From: LC029 sp036676475
Lineage (GTDB): Bacteria > Bacillota > Bacilli > Aneurinibacillales > RAOX-1
Length of the DNA stretch: 64,000 bases
Direction: 5' to 3'
Assembly (NCBI GenBank): GCA_036676475.1
Contig: JAKFCU010000112.1
Location: forward strand, 4,423-68,422
Part shown: one piece after another, positions 16,878 through 23,644 of the stretch
Numbering within the stretch: the stretch's first letter is position 1
Layout of the letters: each line of letters begins with the position of its first letter
Made by a program: the position numbers and the translations under genes
The notes under the pieces: model-generated
The model's database searches: none
What the model was told of the DNA's origin: nothing
Seen by the model: only the letters and a program-made list of their open reading frames with translations

Positions 16878-17105
16878 TTAATTCACTTCAATGACATTTG
16901 GCTCTACTTGTTCTAATTGAAGATGAAGATCTTCTACCACCCACATCTTTCCATCCTTATCGATTTCGAGAGACCCTTGGAAATGCTTAAGCTTATAAAT
17001 TTCTATTTCCCATTCTTCACCCGTTTGCTCCACAAAAACCTCGATCGTCAATGGATTATATCGAAATTCATAGATACCCGCTTTGACCCTCGCTAATTCC
17101 ATCAT
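16878..17105 (-). CDS. Hypothetical protein, 75 residues
   Basis: Small acidic protein of 75 residues, family not recognised. It alternates short hydrophobic and charged stretches (YEFRYNPLTIEVFVEQ, WEIEIYKLKHF), suggesting a small beta-rich fold. Its ATG overlaps the TGA of the preceding 112-residue gene, so the two are translationally coupled and likely act together. A second ATG follows immediately and could be the true start. A strong terminator follows downstream. Confidence 0.7.
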   Translation of the reverse strand: MMELARVKAGIYEFRYNPLTIEVFVEQTGEEWEIEIYKLKHFQGSLEIDKDGKMWVVEDLHLQLEQVEPNVIEVN

Positions 17106-17440
17106 CCATTCCCTTGCCCTTCAGCCATTTTTATTGCTTGAATAAATTCTGTGCTAAAAAGGTTAGGATCTTCAATCTCTTCTTGGGTAAATAGGTCAAA
17201 AAGAAAGTCAGCCTGGAAAATAGCCCTGGAGTATTCCGTAAAAACCTTACCTAAATCCCGGATCTTTTTCTCGTGTTTCTCTTCTAAACGATAAACGAAA
17301 ACATCCCACTGGTCGCTGTGGGTTAGCAATTGACAGCCTTCTTCCTGAATCTTTTCATTTAAGGAGGAAGCCTGCTTAGCAAATTCCTCTTTCTTTAAAT
17401 CTTGTTCATTAAATTTCGTAATCAGGTAAAGCAACTCCAT
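17102..17440 (-). CDS. Hypothetical protein, 112 residues
   Basis: Small, mostly helical, charged protein of 112 residues. I recognise no family. Sequence blocks include NEQDLKKEEFAKQASSLNEK and YRLEEKHEKKIRDLGKVF, which look amphipathic or coiled-coil. AAAGGAG precedes the ATG at 17440. It overlaps the following 75-residue gene by the stop/start ATGA, and the AI-2E-type membrane-protein gene lies 48 bases upstream on the same strand, so all three may be one transcript. Confidence 0.7.
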   Translation of the reverse strand: MELLYLITKFNEQDLKKEEFAKQASSLNEKIQEEGCQLLTHSDQWDVFVYRLEEKHEKKIRDLGKVFTEYSRAIFQADFLFDLFTQEEIEDPNLFSTEFIQAIKMAEGQGNG

Positions 17441-17488
17441 ACTTTATTTCTCCTTTAGTTTGAATTCTGAAAATTGTCTGCGAAGCGG

Positions 17489-18523
17489 CTAAAAATCTAT
17501 TTTTATTCGTAAAAATCCTGCCTTTAACAGCGCCTCGATGACGATGACTACGGCTGGACCTAAGATTAAACCCACAAATCCTAGTAATTGGAAACCAATA
17601 TAGAGACTAGCTAAAGCGGCTAAAGCACTTATTCCTAGACTGGAGCCTAATATCTTAGGCTCAACAATACGCCTTACGACTGTGATAACAGCATACAAAA
17701 TCAATAGCCCAACCGCAAATTGCGAATTGCCCATGATGGCGTATTGATAAACGGCCCATGGAACTATGAATGAACCCGTTCCTAATATCGGCAGTATATC
17801 TACAAGAACAATGAGGAAGGCAATAAGAAGGGCATATTTTACATCTAAAATCCATAACCCTATCAAGGCAATAATATACGTCATGATGCTTAATACCAGC
17901 TGTGCACCTAGAAACCCTACAAGCGCCCTAGTTAATTGCTTTAAGACAAGATCCACCTTTTCCTTAGCAGAAACTGTAAATAAATTCATAAATCCATACC
18001 GAATGAATGGCAAATCAATACTGATGAGGAATAGACTAATCAAGTAAACGATCGATACCAACAACATTCCCGGTAAAGCCGCCACCAGACTCAACACCCA
18101 TTTGGTTACAGTAGATGCCGTATTGATAGCTGTACTCTTAAGAGAGGTCAATACTTGTTGAATAGTCGAGATGGTTTCTACCGGAAGCAATTCATAATAG
18201 CGTTCCAATACCCAAATATATCGTTCCAAAGATTCAAAAATATGAGTGGATAAGGCAGGCAGTTTTTGCGCAAATTCAACGCTTTGTACAATTAATAAAG
18301 CCCCGAGCCAATAAATACCCAAACCAAATGCCACTAGAAATAAAATAAAAGTTACCGCAACGGAAGCCAGTCGACTGATATTGAACATACGTATTAAAAA
18401 CAAAACCATCGGTTCGAGCAAAATTGCTGTGAGTAAAGCGAAGATGAGTGGAATACCGTGGTAAATAAGAAGAATTGCGATTGCCCCGAACAATAAAGGA
18501 AAGAGTAATCTACGTAGCGCCAT
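17489..18523 (-). CDS. AI-2E/YtvI-family integral membrane protein
   Basis: Polytopic membrane protein of 344 residues of the AI-2E transporter (former UPF0118/PerM) family. It has several hydrophobic helices in two blocks with a soluble helical segment between (EFAQKLPALSTHIFESLERY), and the family's conserved C-terminal signature VDILPILGTGSFIVPWA followed by VVRRIVEPKILGSSLGI. Members include the sporulation protein YtvI and putative exporters; the substrate is unknown. The start is taken at 18523, with GAGG six bases before; an upstream ATG at 18535 overlaps that ribosome site. The two small unknown genes downstream may be co-transcribed. Confidence 0.85.
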   Translation of the reverse strand: MALRRLLFPLLFGAIAILLIYHGIPLIFALLTAILLEPMVLFLIRMFNISRLASVAVTFILFLVAFGLGIYWLGALLIVQSVEFAQKLPALSTHIFESLERYIWVLERYYELLPVETISTIQQVLTSLKSTAINTASTVTKWVLSLVAALPGMLLVSIVYLISLFLISIDLPFIRYGFMNLFTVSAKEKVDLVLKQLTRALVGFLGAQLVLSIMTYIIALIGLWILDVKYALLIAFLIVLVDILPILGTGSFIVPWAVYQYAIMGNSQFAVGLLILYAVITVVRRIVEPKILGSSLGISALAALASLYIGFQLLGFVGLILGPAVVIVIEALLKAGFLRIKIDF

Positions 18524-18647
18524 ATACAACCTCATTTTCTATACAATATCTACTATCTATTTTACCCAAAATACCCCCAGACGAATAGGGATAAACCCTC
18601 TTTGTTCTATAAAGTTTAATATATGGCTTCAACAGTAGCTTTTCTTT

Positions 18648-18748
18648 ACTTATCGGAAAGTATTATATGCTTTGGCTACGCTAGTGGAGGTTTCTTACAC
18701 TTATCAGAAAGTACTATACGCATTAGCTACGCTAATGTAGCTTTCTTA
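18648..18748 (-). repeat. Dispersed hairpin repeat, diverged tandem dimer (copy 3)
   Basis: Two units on the minus strand (18748-18699 and 18697-18648) are more diverged than copies 1 and 2 but keep TAAGAAA, the GCTAC/GTAGC-type hairpin, GCGTATA/GCATATAATACTTT and the TCYGATAAGT end. A fragment of a third unit (AAAGCTACTGTTGAAGCC) follows at 18623-18644. The repeat enters the coding end of the DUF2325 gene and supplies its stop codon. Confidence 0.85.
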
Positions 18749-19020
18749 TGTTCATGTAATGCTTGATAGATCGAACTCCATGAACGTTTGGCAAAACAGA
18801 TAGGGAGAGACTGTTCTTTGGCCTTCTGTTTGATCACTTTTGCCAGATTATGATTTATGTAATCGGTTAGTACAAGCACAAGATTTATTTTCTCCGGGAT
18901 GTCTCTTTTTACCTCTTGCACTTTCCGTCCTGTTACATGCAAAACTTCATGGAATCCAATACCCGAAAGCTTTTCTTCAATTCCTCCTAAATGGTCGGCA
19001 CCAACAATCATCAATGACAT
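18727..19020 (-). CDS. DUF2325 domain protein, Fur-boxed
   Basis: Protein of 97 residues matching the DUF2325 pattern: MIVGADHLGGIEEKLSGIGF near the N-terminus, then a short alpha/beta segment (INLVLVLTDYINHNLAKVIK) and a C-terminal SWSSIYQAL. Function of the domain is unknown. AAAGGGGATAG precedes the ATG at 19020. The promoter carries a good Fur box, so expression should rise when iron is scarce. The last residues (KKATLA) and the TAG stop are encoded inside a copy of the dispersed repeat, so the natural C-terminus has probably been replaced or extended. Confidence 0.85.
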   Translation of the reverse strand: MSLMIVGADHLGGIEEKLSGIGFHEVLHVTGRKVQEVKRDIPEKINLVLVLTDYINHNLAKVIKQKAKEQSLPICFAKRSWSSIYQALHEHKKATLA

Positions 19021-19070
19021 GTAAACTATCCCCTTTCCATATATAATTGAGAACGATTTTTATTATCTCT

Positions 19071-19100
19071 ATTATAATTAGAAATGAGAATCATTGTCAA
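19071..19100 (-). promoter_or_regulatory. SigA promoter with Fur box for the DUF2325 gene
   Basis: Minus-strand TTGACA (19100-19095) and TATAAT (19076-19071) have an 18-base spacer. TGACAATGATTCTCA (19099-19085) overlaps the -35 and differs from the 7-1-7 Fur consensus TGATAAT-N-ATTATCA at two positions. A weaker second match lies at about 19048-19062. Confidence 0.8.
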
Positions 19101-19111
19101 ATGCTTACTAC

Positions 19112-19144
19112 AAAAAAACACCCGCCTAAGTAAGCTGGTGTTTC
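19112..19144 (-). terminator. Intrinsic terminator of methyltransferase gene
   Basis: AAACACC-N-GC pairs with GC-N-GGTGTTT, followed by a T-run on the minus strand. The stop codon of the methyltransferase lies in the hairpin loop. Confidence 0.75.
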
Positions 19145-20313
19145 CCATTAAGAGCCGGTTCTAATAAATCCTGAATAGCCTTCTCCAAATAAGGCTTGGC
19201 ATGGAGAAACTGCTTGAATTCTATGTACTGATCCACCAATCGCAAAACATCTGCATCACCACCTTTGACTGCTCGAATTAACAGGTTCTTTGGTGTATGC
19301 TCTAAATCAATGAACTCTAAAAGCTGTGTTCGATATCCCACCAATTCTAAAAGTTGGGCACGAATGGCATCCGTCGCCAAGGCAGAAAACCGTTCTTTTA
19401 ATATTCCGTGCTTTAACAAAGGCTGCATGATATCATTCTGGACTTGCTGAAACAGTTCGTGTTGACAGCAAGGAACGGAAAGAATAACCTCTGCCCCCCA
19501 ACGAATCGCCTTTTCCAAAGCGGCATCGGTTGCTGTATCACAAGCATGGAGTGTAACCACCATATCCACCTGATCCCATTCCTTATATTGCGTGATATCT
19601 CCGACCAAAAAGCGCAGATCCTCATATTGAAGCTTTTCAGCTAACGTATTGCAATGGCAAATGACATCCTCTTTCAAATCAAGCCCCATCACCTGCAGTT
19701 CCAGTCCCTCAACTTCTTTTAAGTAATGATACATGGCAAAGGTTAAATAAGACTTTCCACAACCAAAATCAATGATGTTCAGCTTTCGATCTTTGCTTAG
19801 ATGGGGAACAATATCCCGAATCATCTCCAGGAATCGATTGATCTGTCTAAACTTATCGTATTTTTTGGCCAGTACTTTGCCTTCTGCATTCATGACACCT
19901 AGTTCGATCAGGAAAGGAACCGGAGTGCCTTCTTCAAGTAAATACTTCTTCTTCCGATTATGAGACCGTTCGACCTCTACTTTGGTAGGTGGTTTTTTTA
20001 AGATCGTGACCTTGAACTTCTTGCTGATCAGCACCTGGTAATCAGCATGGGGAGTATGAAGCATTGCCTGTTTAAATTGTTGAAATAATTGGATGAGCTT
20101 TTGTTTAGCCTCATATGCTAACAGATTTTCGTGAAATACCTTATTGCTGGTATGGTAGCTAATTTGATAGTGCAGCTCTCCTTTTAATTCAATGGGCTTG
20201 ATATCGATCTTGGTATACTCTTGTGCTTCTTTATTACGGACATTACTTAAAATAGCCTGATTTAACTTCCCTTCCTGGATGAGTTCGGAGGCGAGGGATT
20301 GCAATTTTTCCAT
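19126..20313 (-). CDS. SAM-dependent methyltransferase (Methyltransf_32 type)
   Basis: Protein of 395 residues with a C-terminal Rossmann methyltransferase domain. The SAM-binding motif IIDFGCGKSYLTFAMYHYL lies near residue 190, followed by LQVMGLDLKED (acidic ribose contact), LRFLVGDITQY and VVTLHACDTATDAAL. SVPCCQHEL is typical of the Methyltransf_32 family. The N-terminal 130 residues form a separate alpha/beta region with a basic stretch (SHNRKKKYLL). Relatives are proposed RNA or small-molecule methyltransferases; the substrate is unknown. The ATG at 20313 follows a plausible AGAAAG ribosome site. Its own terminator overlaps the stop codon. Confidence 0.85.
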   Translation of the reverse strand: MEKLQSLASELIQEGKLNQAILSNVRNKEAQEYTKIDIKPIELKGELHYQISYHTSNKVFHENLLAYEAKQKLIQLFQQFKQAMLHTPHADYQVLISKKFKVTILKKPPTKVEVERSHNRKKKYLLEEGTPVPFLIELGVMNAEGKVLAKKYDKFRQINRFLEMIRDIVPHLSKDRKLNIIDFGCGKSYLTFAMYHYLKEVEGLELQVMGLDLKEDVICHCNTLAEKLQYEDLRFLVGDITQYKEWDQVDMVVTLHACDTATDAALEKAIRWGAEVILSVPCCQHELFQQVQNDIMQPLLKHGILKERFSALATDAIRAQLLELVGYRTQLLEFIDLEHTPKNLLIRAVKGGDADVLRLVDQYIEFKQFLHAKPYLEKAIQDLLEPALNGKHQLT

Positions 20314-20362
20314 ACAACAAACACCGTTCTTTCTTGAGATTTATCCAACTACATGTAACTTA

Positions 20363-20575
20363 TCACTCTCCCTTATTATCATTCCGTTTTTCAAAAATAC
20401 TACTTTTATTCATATTCGATGACTTCCATTCATCTGGAAGGGTTTTAATTCCAATATAATTCATAATACACGTTAAAATAAAGTCACTTTGACTAATTCC
20501 ATCTTGCTCTAACTTCTCTAGAAACTTATCTTTAAGTTCCTTAGTGATACGCGCCCTTACATCGGTTTCTTTCAT
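20363..20575 (-). CDS. Ribbon-helix-helix DNA-binding protein, probable autorepressor
   Basis: Small protein of 70 residues whose N-terminus reads as a ribbon-helix-helix fold: a beta strand TDVRARI followed by helices KELKDKFLEKLEQDG and SQSDFILTCIMNYIG. Such proteins are dimeric repressors, often in plasmid or toxin-antitoxin settings. The ATG at 20575 is ten bases after AAAGGAG; an upstream TTG at 20599 lies before that site. A perfect 9-bp inverted repeat overlaps the promoter -35, strong support for autoregulation. No toxin partner or plasmid gene is adjacent, so its other targets are unknown. Confidence 0.75.
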   Translation of the reverse strand: MKETDVRARITKELKDKFLEKLEQDGISQSDFILTCIMNYIGIKTLPDEWKSSNMNKSSIFEKRNDNKGE

Positions 20576-20602
20576 ATTGTAATAACTCCTTTGTGCCAAT
20601 AA

Positions 20603-20637
20603 ATTATATCCCTTATAGTAGCTCAGTAGAGCTACTA
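20603..20637 (-). promoter_or_regulatory. Promoter and perfect inverted-repeat operator of the RHH gene
   Basis: The inverted repeat TAGTAGCTC-AGTA-GAGCTACTA (20616-20637) sits where the -35 should be. A TATAAT -10 (minus strand) lies at 20608-20603, about 30 bases before the start codon. Such symmetry next to an RHH gene indicates autorepression. Confidence 0.7.
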
Positions 20638-20702
20638 AATCAATTATTTATAGGTCACTCGGAAGGTATAGTCTGTCAATCCGCTTATAACTCCATTAAG
20701 AG

Positions 20703-20845
20703 TTAGCATTTGCCTTCTGTGTTGACATGAAACGTTACGCCAAACTTGTCCGATACAATCCCGTAAGACGGATTCCAGAACGTCTCTTGCAGCGGCATGA
20801 TCACTTGACCATTCCTTTTCAGAGGTTCAAAACCTAGGATGAACG
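20703..20845 (-). pseudogene. 5'-truncated VOC/PhnB-like protein remnant
   Basis: The minus strand here encodes, in one frame, a C-terminal fragment of a VOC (PhnB/YjdN-type) protein: FEPLKRNGQVIMPLQETFW, then GIVSDKFGVTFHVNTEGK, ending in TAA at 20703. There is no start codon, and the fragment runs into the 3' end of the deoxyribonucleotidase gene, so the N-terminal two-thirds are lost. It records a deletion or rearrangement joining the two genes. Confidence 0.8.
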
Positions 20846-21409
20846 AATCAGTCGGAGTTCCGGGCGAATTAACAAATCTAGTAATTCACGCCAATGGTAA
20901 ACACGCGGAAATTGTGTTAAGTGACGGTTCCACGGATTATCAAAAACAATCTTCGTCTTGGCGGGTGAATTTAATAAATTATGCGGACCATCATCAACCA
21001 AAATATCTCCAGCGACTAAATCCTTCCGATGTGTAAGGATCAAATTAGGCTTGGGAAGGAAGGGTAAATTTTCCTCAATCCAAAAGTATTTATCTTCATA
21101 GGCATAATGATCGCTTGCTGTCACAAAAACAATATCATATAAATAGGAGAGCTTTCCAACTCCTTCAATAGCACCTGGCTTTGGCGGAAGTTTTCTGAAA
21201 AATCCCGGTGACTTGTTGATCTCTTCAAAAATCATCCGAGAAACATCTTGAGGAAGATAATTACTAATATTCCACTGTGTCCATTCCTCACGATCGTAAA
21301 GAATACCTGTTTTTTCATACAAATGTTTAATCCATGTTAAAGATTGATCCACTGTAACATCGTCCATATCCAGCAAAAGAACTTTTTTTGGTGTTTTCAT
21401 CCCAGGCAT
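20834..21409 (-). CDS. 5'(3')-deoxyribonucleotidase-like HAD protein (NT5C family)
   Basis: HAD-superfamily phosphatase of 191 residues. The nucleophile motif is LLLDMDDVTVDQ, with FVTASDHYAYEDK as motif II and VAGDILVDDGPHNL as the acidic motif. The family dephosphorylates deoxyribonucleoside monophosphates; substrate is inferred from family only. AAAGGAG precedes the ATG at 21409. The stop at 20834 lies inside the VOC remnant, so the last residues (about RPELRLIRSS) could come from the junction and may differ from intact relatives. Confidence 0.85.
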   Translation of the reverse strand: MPGMKTPKKVLLLDMDDVTVDQSLTWIKHLYEKTGILYDREEWTQWNISNYLPQDVSRMIFEEINKSPGFFRKLPPKPGAIEGVGKLSYLYDIVFVTASDHYAYEDKYFWIEENLPFLPKPNLILTHRKDLVAGDILVDDGPHNLLNSPAKTKIVFDNPWNRHLTQFPRVYHWRELLDLLIRPELRLIRSS

Positions 21410-21537
21410 ATCTGATCTCCTTTGGAAGATGACATCTATGAAGATATCTTAACATGGTTTTGTATAAAGATTATTAATTTTTAGTTAAAATAAAGTGATA
21501 AAGGTATCCGTTCAGGCTGAGAAACTTCAAATTATGA

Positions 21538-21572
21538 AATAAACCTTCATCCTTTTAGGATGAAGGTTTATT
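21538..21572 (-). terminator. Intrinsic terminator after the EB_dh-like haem protein gene
   Basis: A perfect 15-bp stem (AATAAACCTTCATCC with its complement) and a 5-base loop lie just beyond the stop of the minus-strand gene. It is AT-rich at the base and ends in a T-rich tract. Confidence 0.85.
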
Positions 21573-21579
21573 TATATGG

Positions 21580-22614
21580 CTATTTTTTTTCAAAAATCAT
21601 CTTATAAACGCCTAGGTTGTATGCGTGGTCCCATTGTTCATTGTTGAAAGTGGCCACACCGAAGTAATATTCTTTGTTCAAATCAGAGAAATCAACATCA
21701 TACTTGCTTCCGGTGGATAATTTGCGTCCCCATTCCAGTGTCCACTTTTCATCCTTCCATATTCCTTTGGCTGGAATATCTCCAGCATCTCCGATGGCCA
21801 GTTCAACGACATGGCCAGGTAGGCGGTCTCCTTTTTTAAACTGTCCGTTGTCGACGAATGGTACAGCTTCTTCTTTCATGATGAAAGAAGAGCTCACCAA
21901 CGGATTTTCAGGGTTTTTAAACATGTATATAGGACGGTTTGTTTTTTTATCAAAATTTTTGACGTATCCGCCGGAATCTTTAGGATCCCCATTACGGCCG
22001 GCTTCTTCAGCGGGCTTTCCGTTTTCCTTGATTTCACCCTTCTTGAACCAATCAACGTATTGGTCATCGATATAGCCAGCAGGATTGGTCCGGGCTCCTT
22101 TCCAATGCCATTGATCAATCAGTTCACCAGGTTGGCTTGTGCGATGGGCACCGTATTTCGTTGCCCCTTCTTCACCATGGCAAGAGGCCATACAGCCCTT
22201 TTCGTTAAAAATTTTGGTCGAATCATTAATGTTCCAGTATATGGAGAACTTATCTTCGTAATACGCGCCTCCGCCTGGCAATTGGTTCCATTTTTTCCCG
22301 TCAAATTCAATCGGCATGCGGTCCAAATCTTCTCGTTCATCCTCCCATTGGGCCAGGAAGTAAACGTGGGTATCAGTATACATCGATTTCATTGTAACGG
22401 TTGTTTGACCTGAACGGCCCCCAGTGACTGGAATCTCAACGACAGGGGCTTTTTCCCAAAAGTCTTCGCCCTTACCATCTAGTTCCGGAACTTCCGTTGT
22501 TTTTACGGAATGCAAGGTACTGTCTCCTGTATTCAAGGCATAGCCAGCTACGGAGACTAGGGCAAAGCAGATGCCTATCATCAATATGGATAATATCCAG
22601 TGTTTCAATTTCAT
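21580..22614 (-). CDS. Ethylbenzene dehydrogenase gamma-like (EB_dh) haem protein, exported/anchored
   Basis: Protein of 344 residues with one N-terminal hydrophobic helix (about 5-27) acting as signal anchor. The rest is an extracytoplasmic domain of the EB_dh type, which binds haem in the DMSO-reductase-family gamma subunits. TVTMKSMYTDTHVYFLAQW is a typical strand pattern. A haem-attachment-like motif CMASCH (Cys141, Cys145, His146) has CxxxCH spacing rather than CxxCH. No catalytic molybdenum subunit is nearby, so it may carry electrons or sense haem in another setting. It is the last gene of a three-gene unit with a 33-residue membrane protein and a PepSY-TM-like protein, under Fur-type boxes. 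Confidence 0.85.
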   Translation of the reverse strand: MKLKHWILSILMIGICFALVSVAGYALNTGDSTLHSVKTTEVPELDGKGEDFWEKAPVVEIPVTGGRSGQTTVTMKSMYTDTHVYFLAQWEDEREDLDRMPIEFDGKKWNQLPGGGAYYEDKFSIYWNINDSTKIFNEKGCMASCHGEEGATKYGAHRTSQPGELIDQWHWKGARTNPAGYIDDQYVDWFKKGEIKENGKPAEEAGRNGDPKDSGGYVKNFDKKTNRPIYMFKNPENPLVSSSFIMKEEAVPFVDNGQFKKGDRLPGHVVELAIGDAGDIPAKGIWKDEKWTLEWGRKLSTGSKYDVDFSDLNKEYYFGVATFNNEQWDHAYNLGVYKMIFEKK

Positions 22615-22627
22615 GTTTGTCCCGCCT

Positions 22628-22729
22628 TTAGTAATGAATCGGATTTCTTAATAAGAATGAGGCTCCGTAAAAGAGAGCCCAAAGGATGGCCACAAAAATG
22701 GCTGAATAAGTCCATTCATTTAATGTCAT
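22628..22729 (-). CDS. 33-residue single-pass membrane protein
   Basis: Tiny gene between two membrane/haem genes, too short for usual gene calls. ATG at 22729 is preceded by GGAGG at nine bases. The 33-residue product has a hydrophobic core (YSAIFVAILWALFYGASFLL) and a short polar tail ending NPIHY. Spacing is 13 bases to the EB_dh-like gene and 39 bases from the PepSY-TM-like gene, all on the same strand. It looks like a small subunit of a membrane complex, comparable in style to small cytochrome-complex subunits; the role is inferred. Confidence 0.75.
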   Translation of the reverse strand: MTLNEWTYSAIFVAILWALFYGASFLLRNPIHY

Positions 22730-22768
22730 TTCATTTTTCCTCCTACTTTCGGTTCCATCTTGAATCTC

Positions 22769-23110
22769 TTAAGCAGAATGTGATTGTGCTGCTTTTTGGG
22801 TGCTGCTTGATTTCTTTTTGGCTTTAGCTTTGGCGCCATGGGCCCATAAGTAGACTCCCGATGCGCTCAAATAAATAAGCACGGCACCGACGATGTCAAT
22901 GATCGATCTTCCCCCTGTGATCAGTCCGGCATGAATCTTTGCCGTGAAAGGGTTTTGTCCAAATTCCGCCGTGTGATTGAGGATAATGCCGGTTGCTCCC
23001 ATAAGAATCAAGATGGGAGCGAGAACCAACCCGATATAAATGTGACTCTTGCGGAAAAAGCGGGCCAGGTCTGTTCCTGTCATGGATTTGGTTGCATTGT
23101 TTTTCTGCAT
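22769..23110 (-). CDS. PepSY-associated-TM-like small membrane protein
   Basis: Protein of 113 residues with two clear membrane helices: FRKSHIYIGLVLAPILILMG, followed by ATGIILNH (about 19-46), and SIIDIVGAVLIYLSASGVYLW (about 69-89). The tail is lysine/serine-rich. The motif RKSHIYIGL with GIILNH matches PepSY-TM proteins, which resemble cytochrome b-like membrane reductases; the histidines (His23, His46 and His60) could bind haem. First gene of the unit ending in the EB_dh-like protein. Fur-type boxes lie 75-125 bases upstream, so the unit is probably iron-repressed. A role in extracytoplasmic electron transfer or iron reduction is inference. Confidence 0.8.
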   Translation of the reverse strand: MQKNNATKSMTGTDLARFFRKSHIYIGLVLAPILILMGATGIILNHTAEFGQNPFTAKIHAGLITGGRSIIDIVGAVLIYLSASGVYLWAHGAKAKAKKKSSSTQKAAQSHSA

Positions 23111-23186
23111 GTGATTAACCTCCTATTTCTCATTTTTTCAAAACTTCACTACGAATAAAGATAAGCTAAGAATCTCCTCCTATAAT

Positions 23187-23235
23187 TGATAGTGATTATT
23201 ATTAATAATGTAACTGACAATGATTATTGTAATCA
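23187..23235 (-). promoter_or_regulatory. Cluster of Fur-type boxes upstream of the haem/membrane unit
   Basis: TGATAGTGATTATTA at 23187-23201 and TGACAATGATTATTG at 23215-23229 each come close to the 7-1-7 Fur consensus. An overlapping palindrome TGATTA-TTG-TAATCA lies at 23221-23235. The cluster lies upstream of the minus-strand unit starting at 23110. Confidence 0.7.
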
Positions 23236-23546
23236 TTCTTTCAGAAAATGCAACCTTTTTTTTAAAAAAAAGAGAAAGTTGATACGTAGTTACCAGAAGA
23301 TATTTTGGTGTTAATTTTTAACTGGAAAAATTCACCTGCCAATGTGGGCATTGAAAAGCCCCTTAAAGGCAAAAAAGGTATAATTATAGTATCAAATTCA
23401 GATGACCATGGAGTCATACCCCGAACGATCGCTCATCGAGAGAACACAATTCACCAAAGAATAAAATTCTTTTATGATTAAACACCTCTCCCTCCTATTC
23501 TGGTTGAACCCATGTAATTTATTAATAAATATATTGCAATTTCAAT
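23236..23546. other. Non-coding stretch between divergent Fur-boxed genes
   Basis: No ribosome site or convincing frame is seen. A TATAAT word lies near 23380, and the 16-bp word CCCGAACGATCGCTCA at 23420-23435 recurs with one change at 56901-56916. Otherwise nothing identifiable. Confidence 0.5.
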
Positions 23547-23561
23547 TGATTATGATTATCA
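23547..23561 (+). promoter_or_regulatory. Fur box upstream of chemoreceptor gene
   Basis: TGATTATGATTATCA differs from TGATAAT-N-ATTATCA at one position. It lies 83 bases before the chemoreceptor ATG, where the promoter should be. Confidence 0.75.
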
Positions 23562-23644
23562 TTACTATTAATGTAAATATTACCAAGGGAAGTCCGTTTT
23601 TTAAAAAAAGGATCGGTCTTGCCTAATGGCGGAGGATTGCTATC

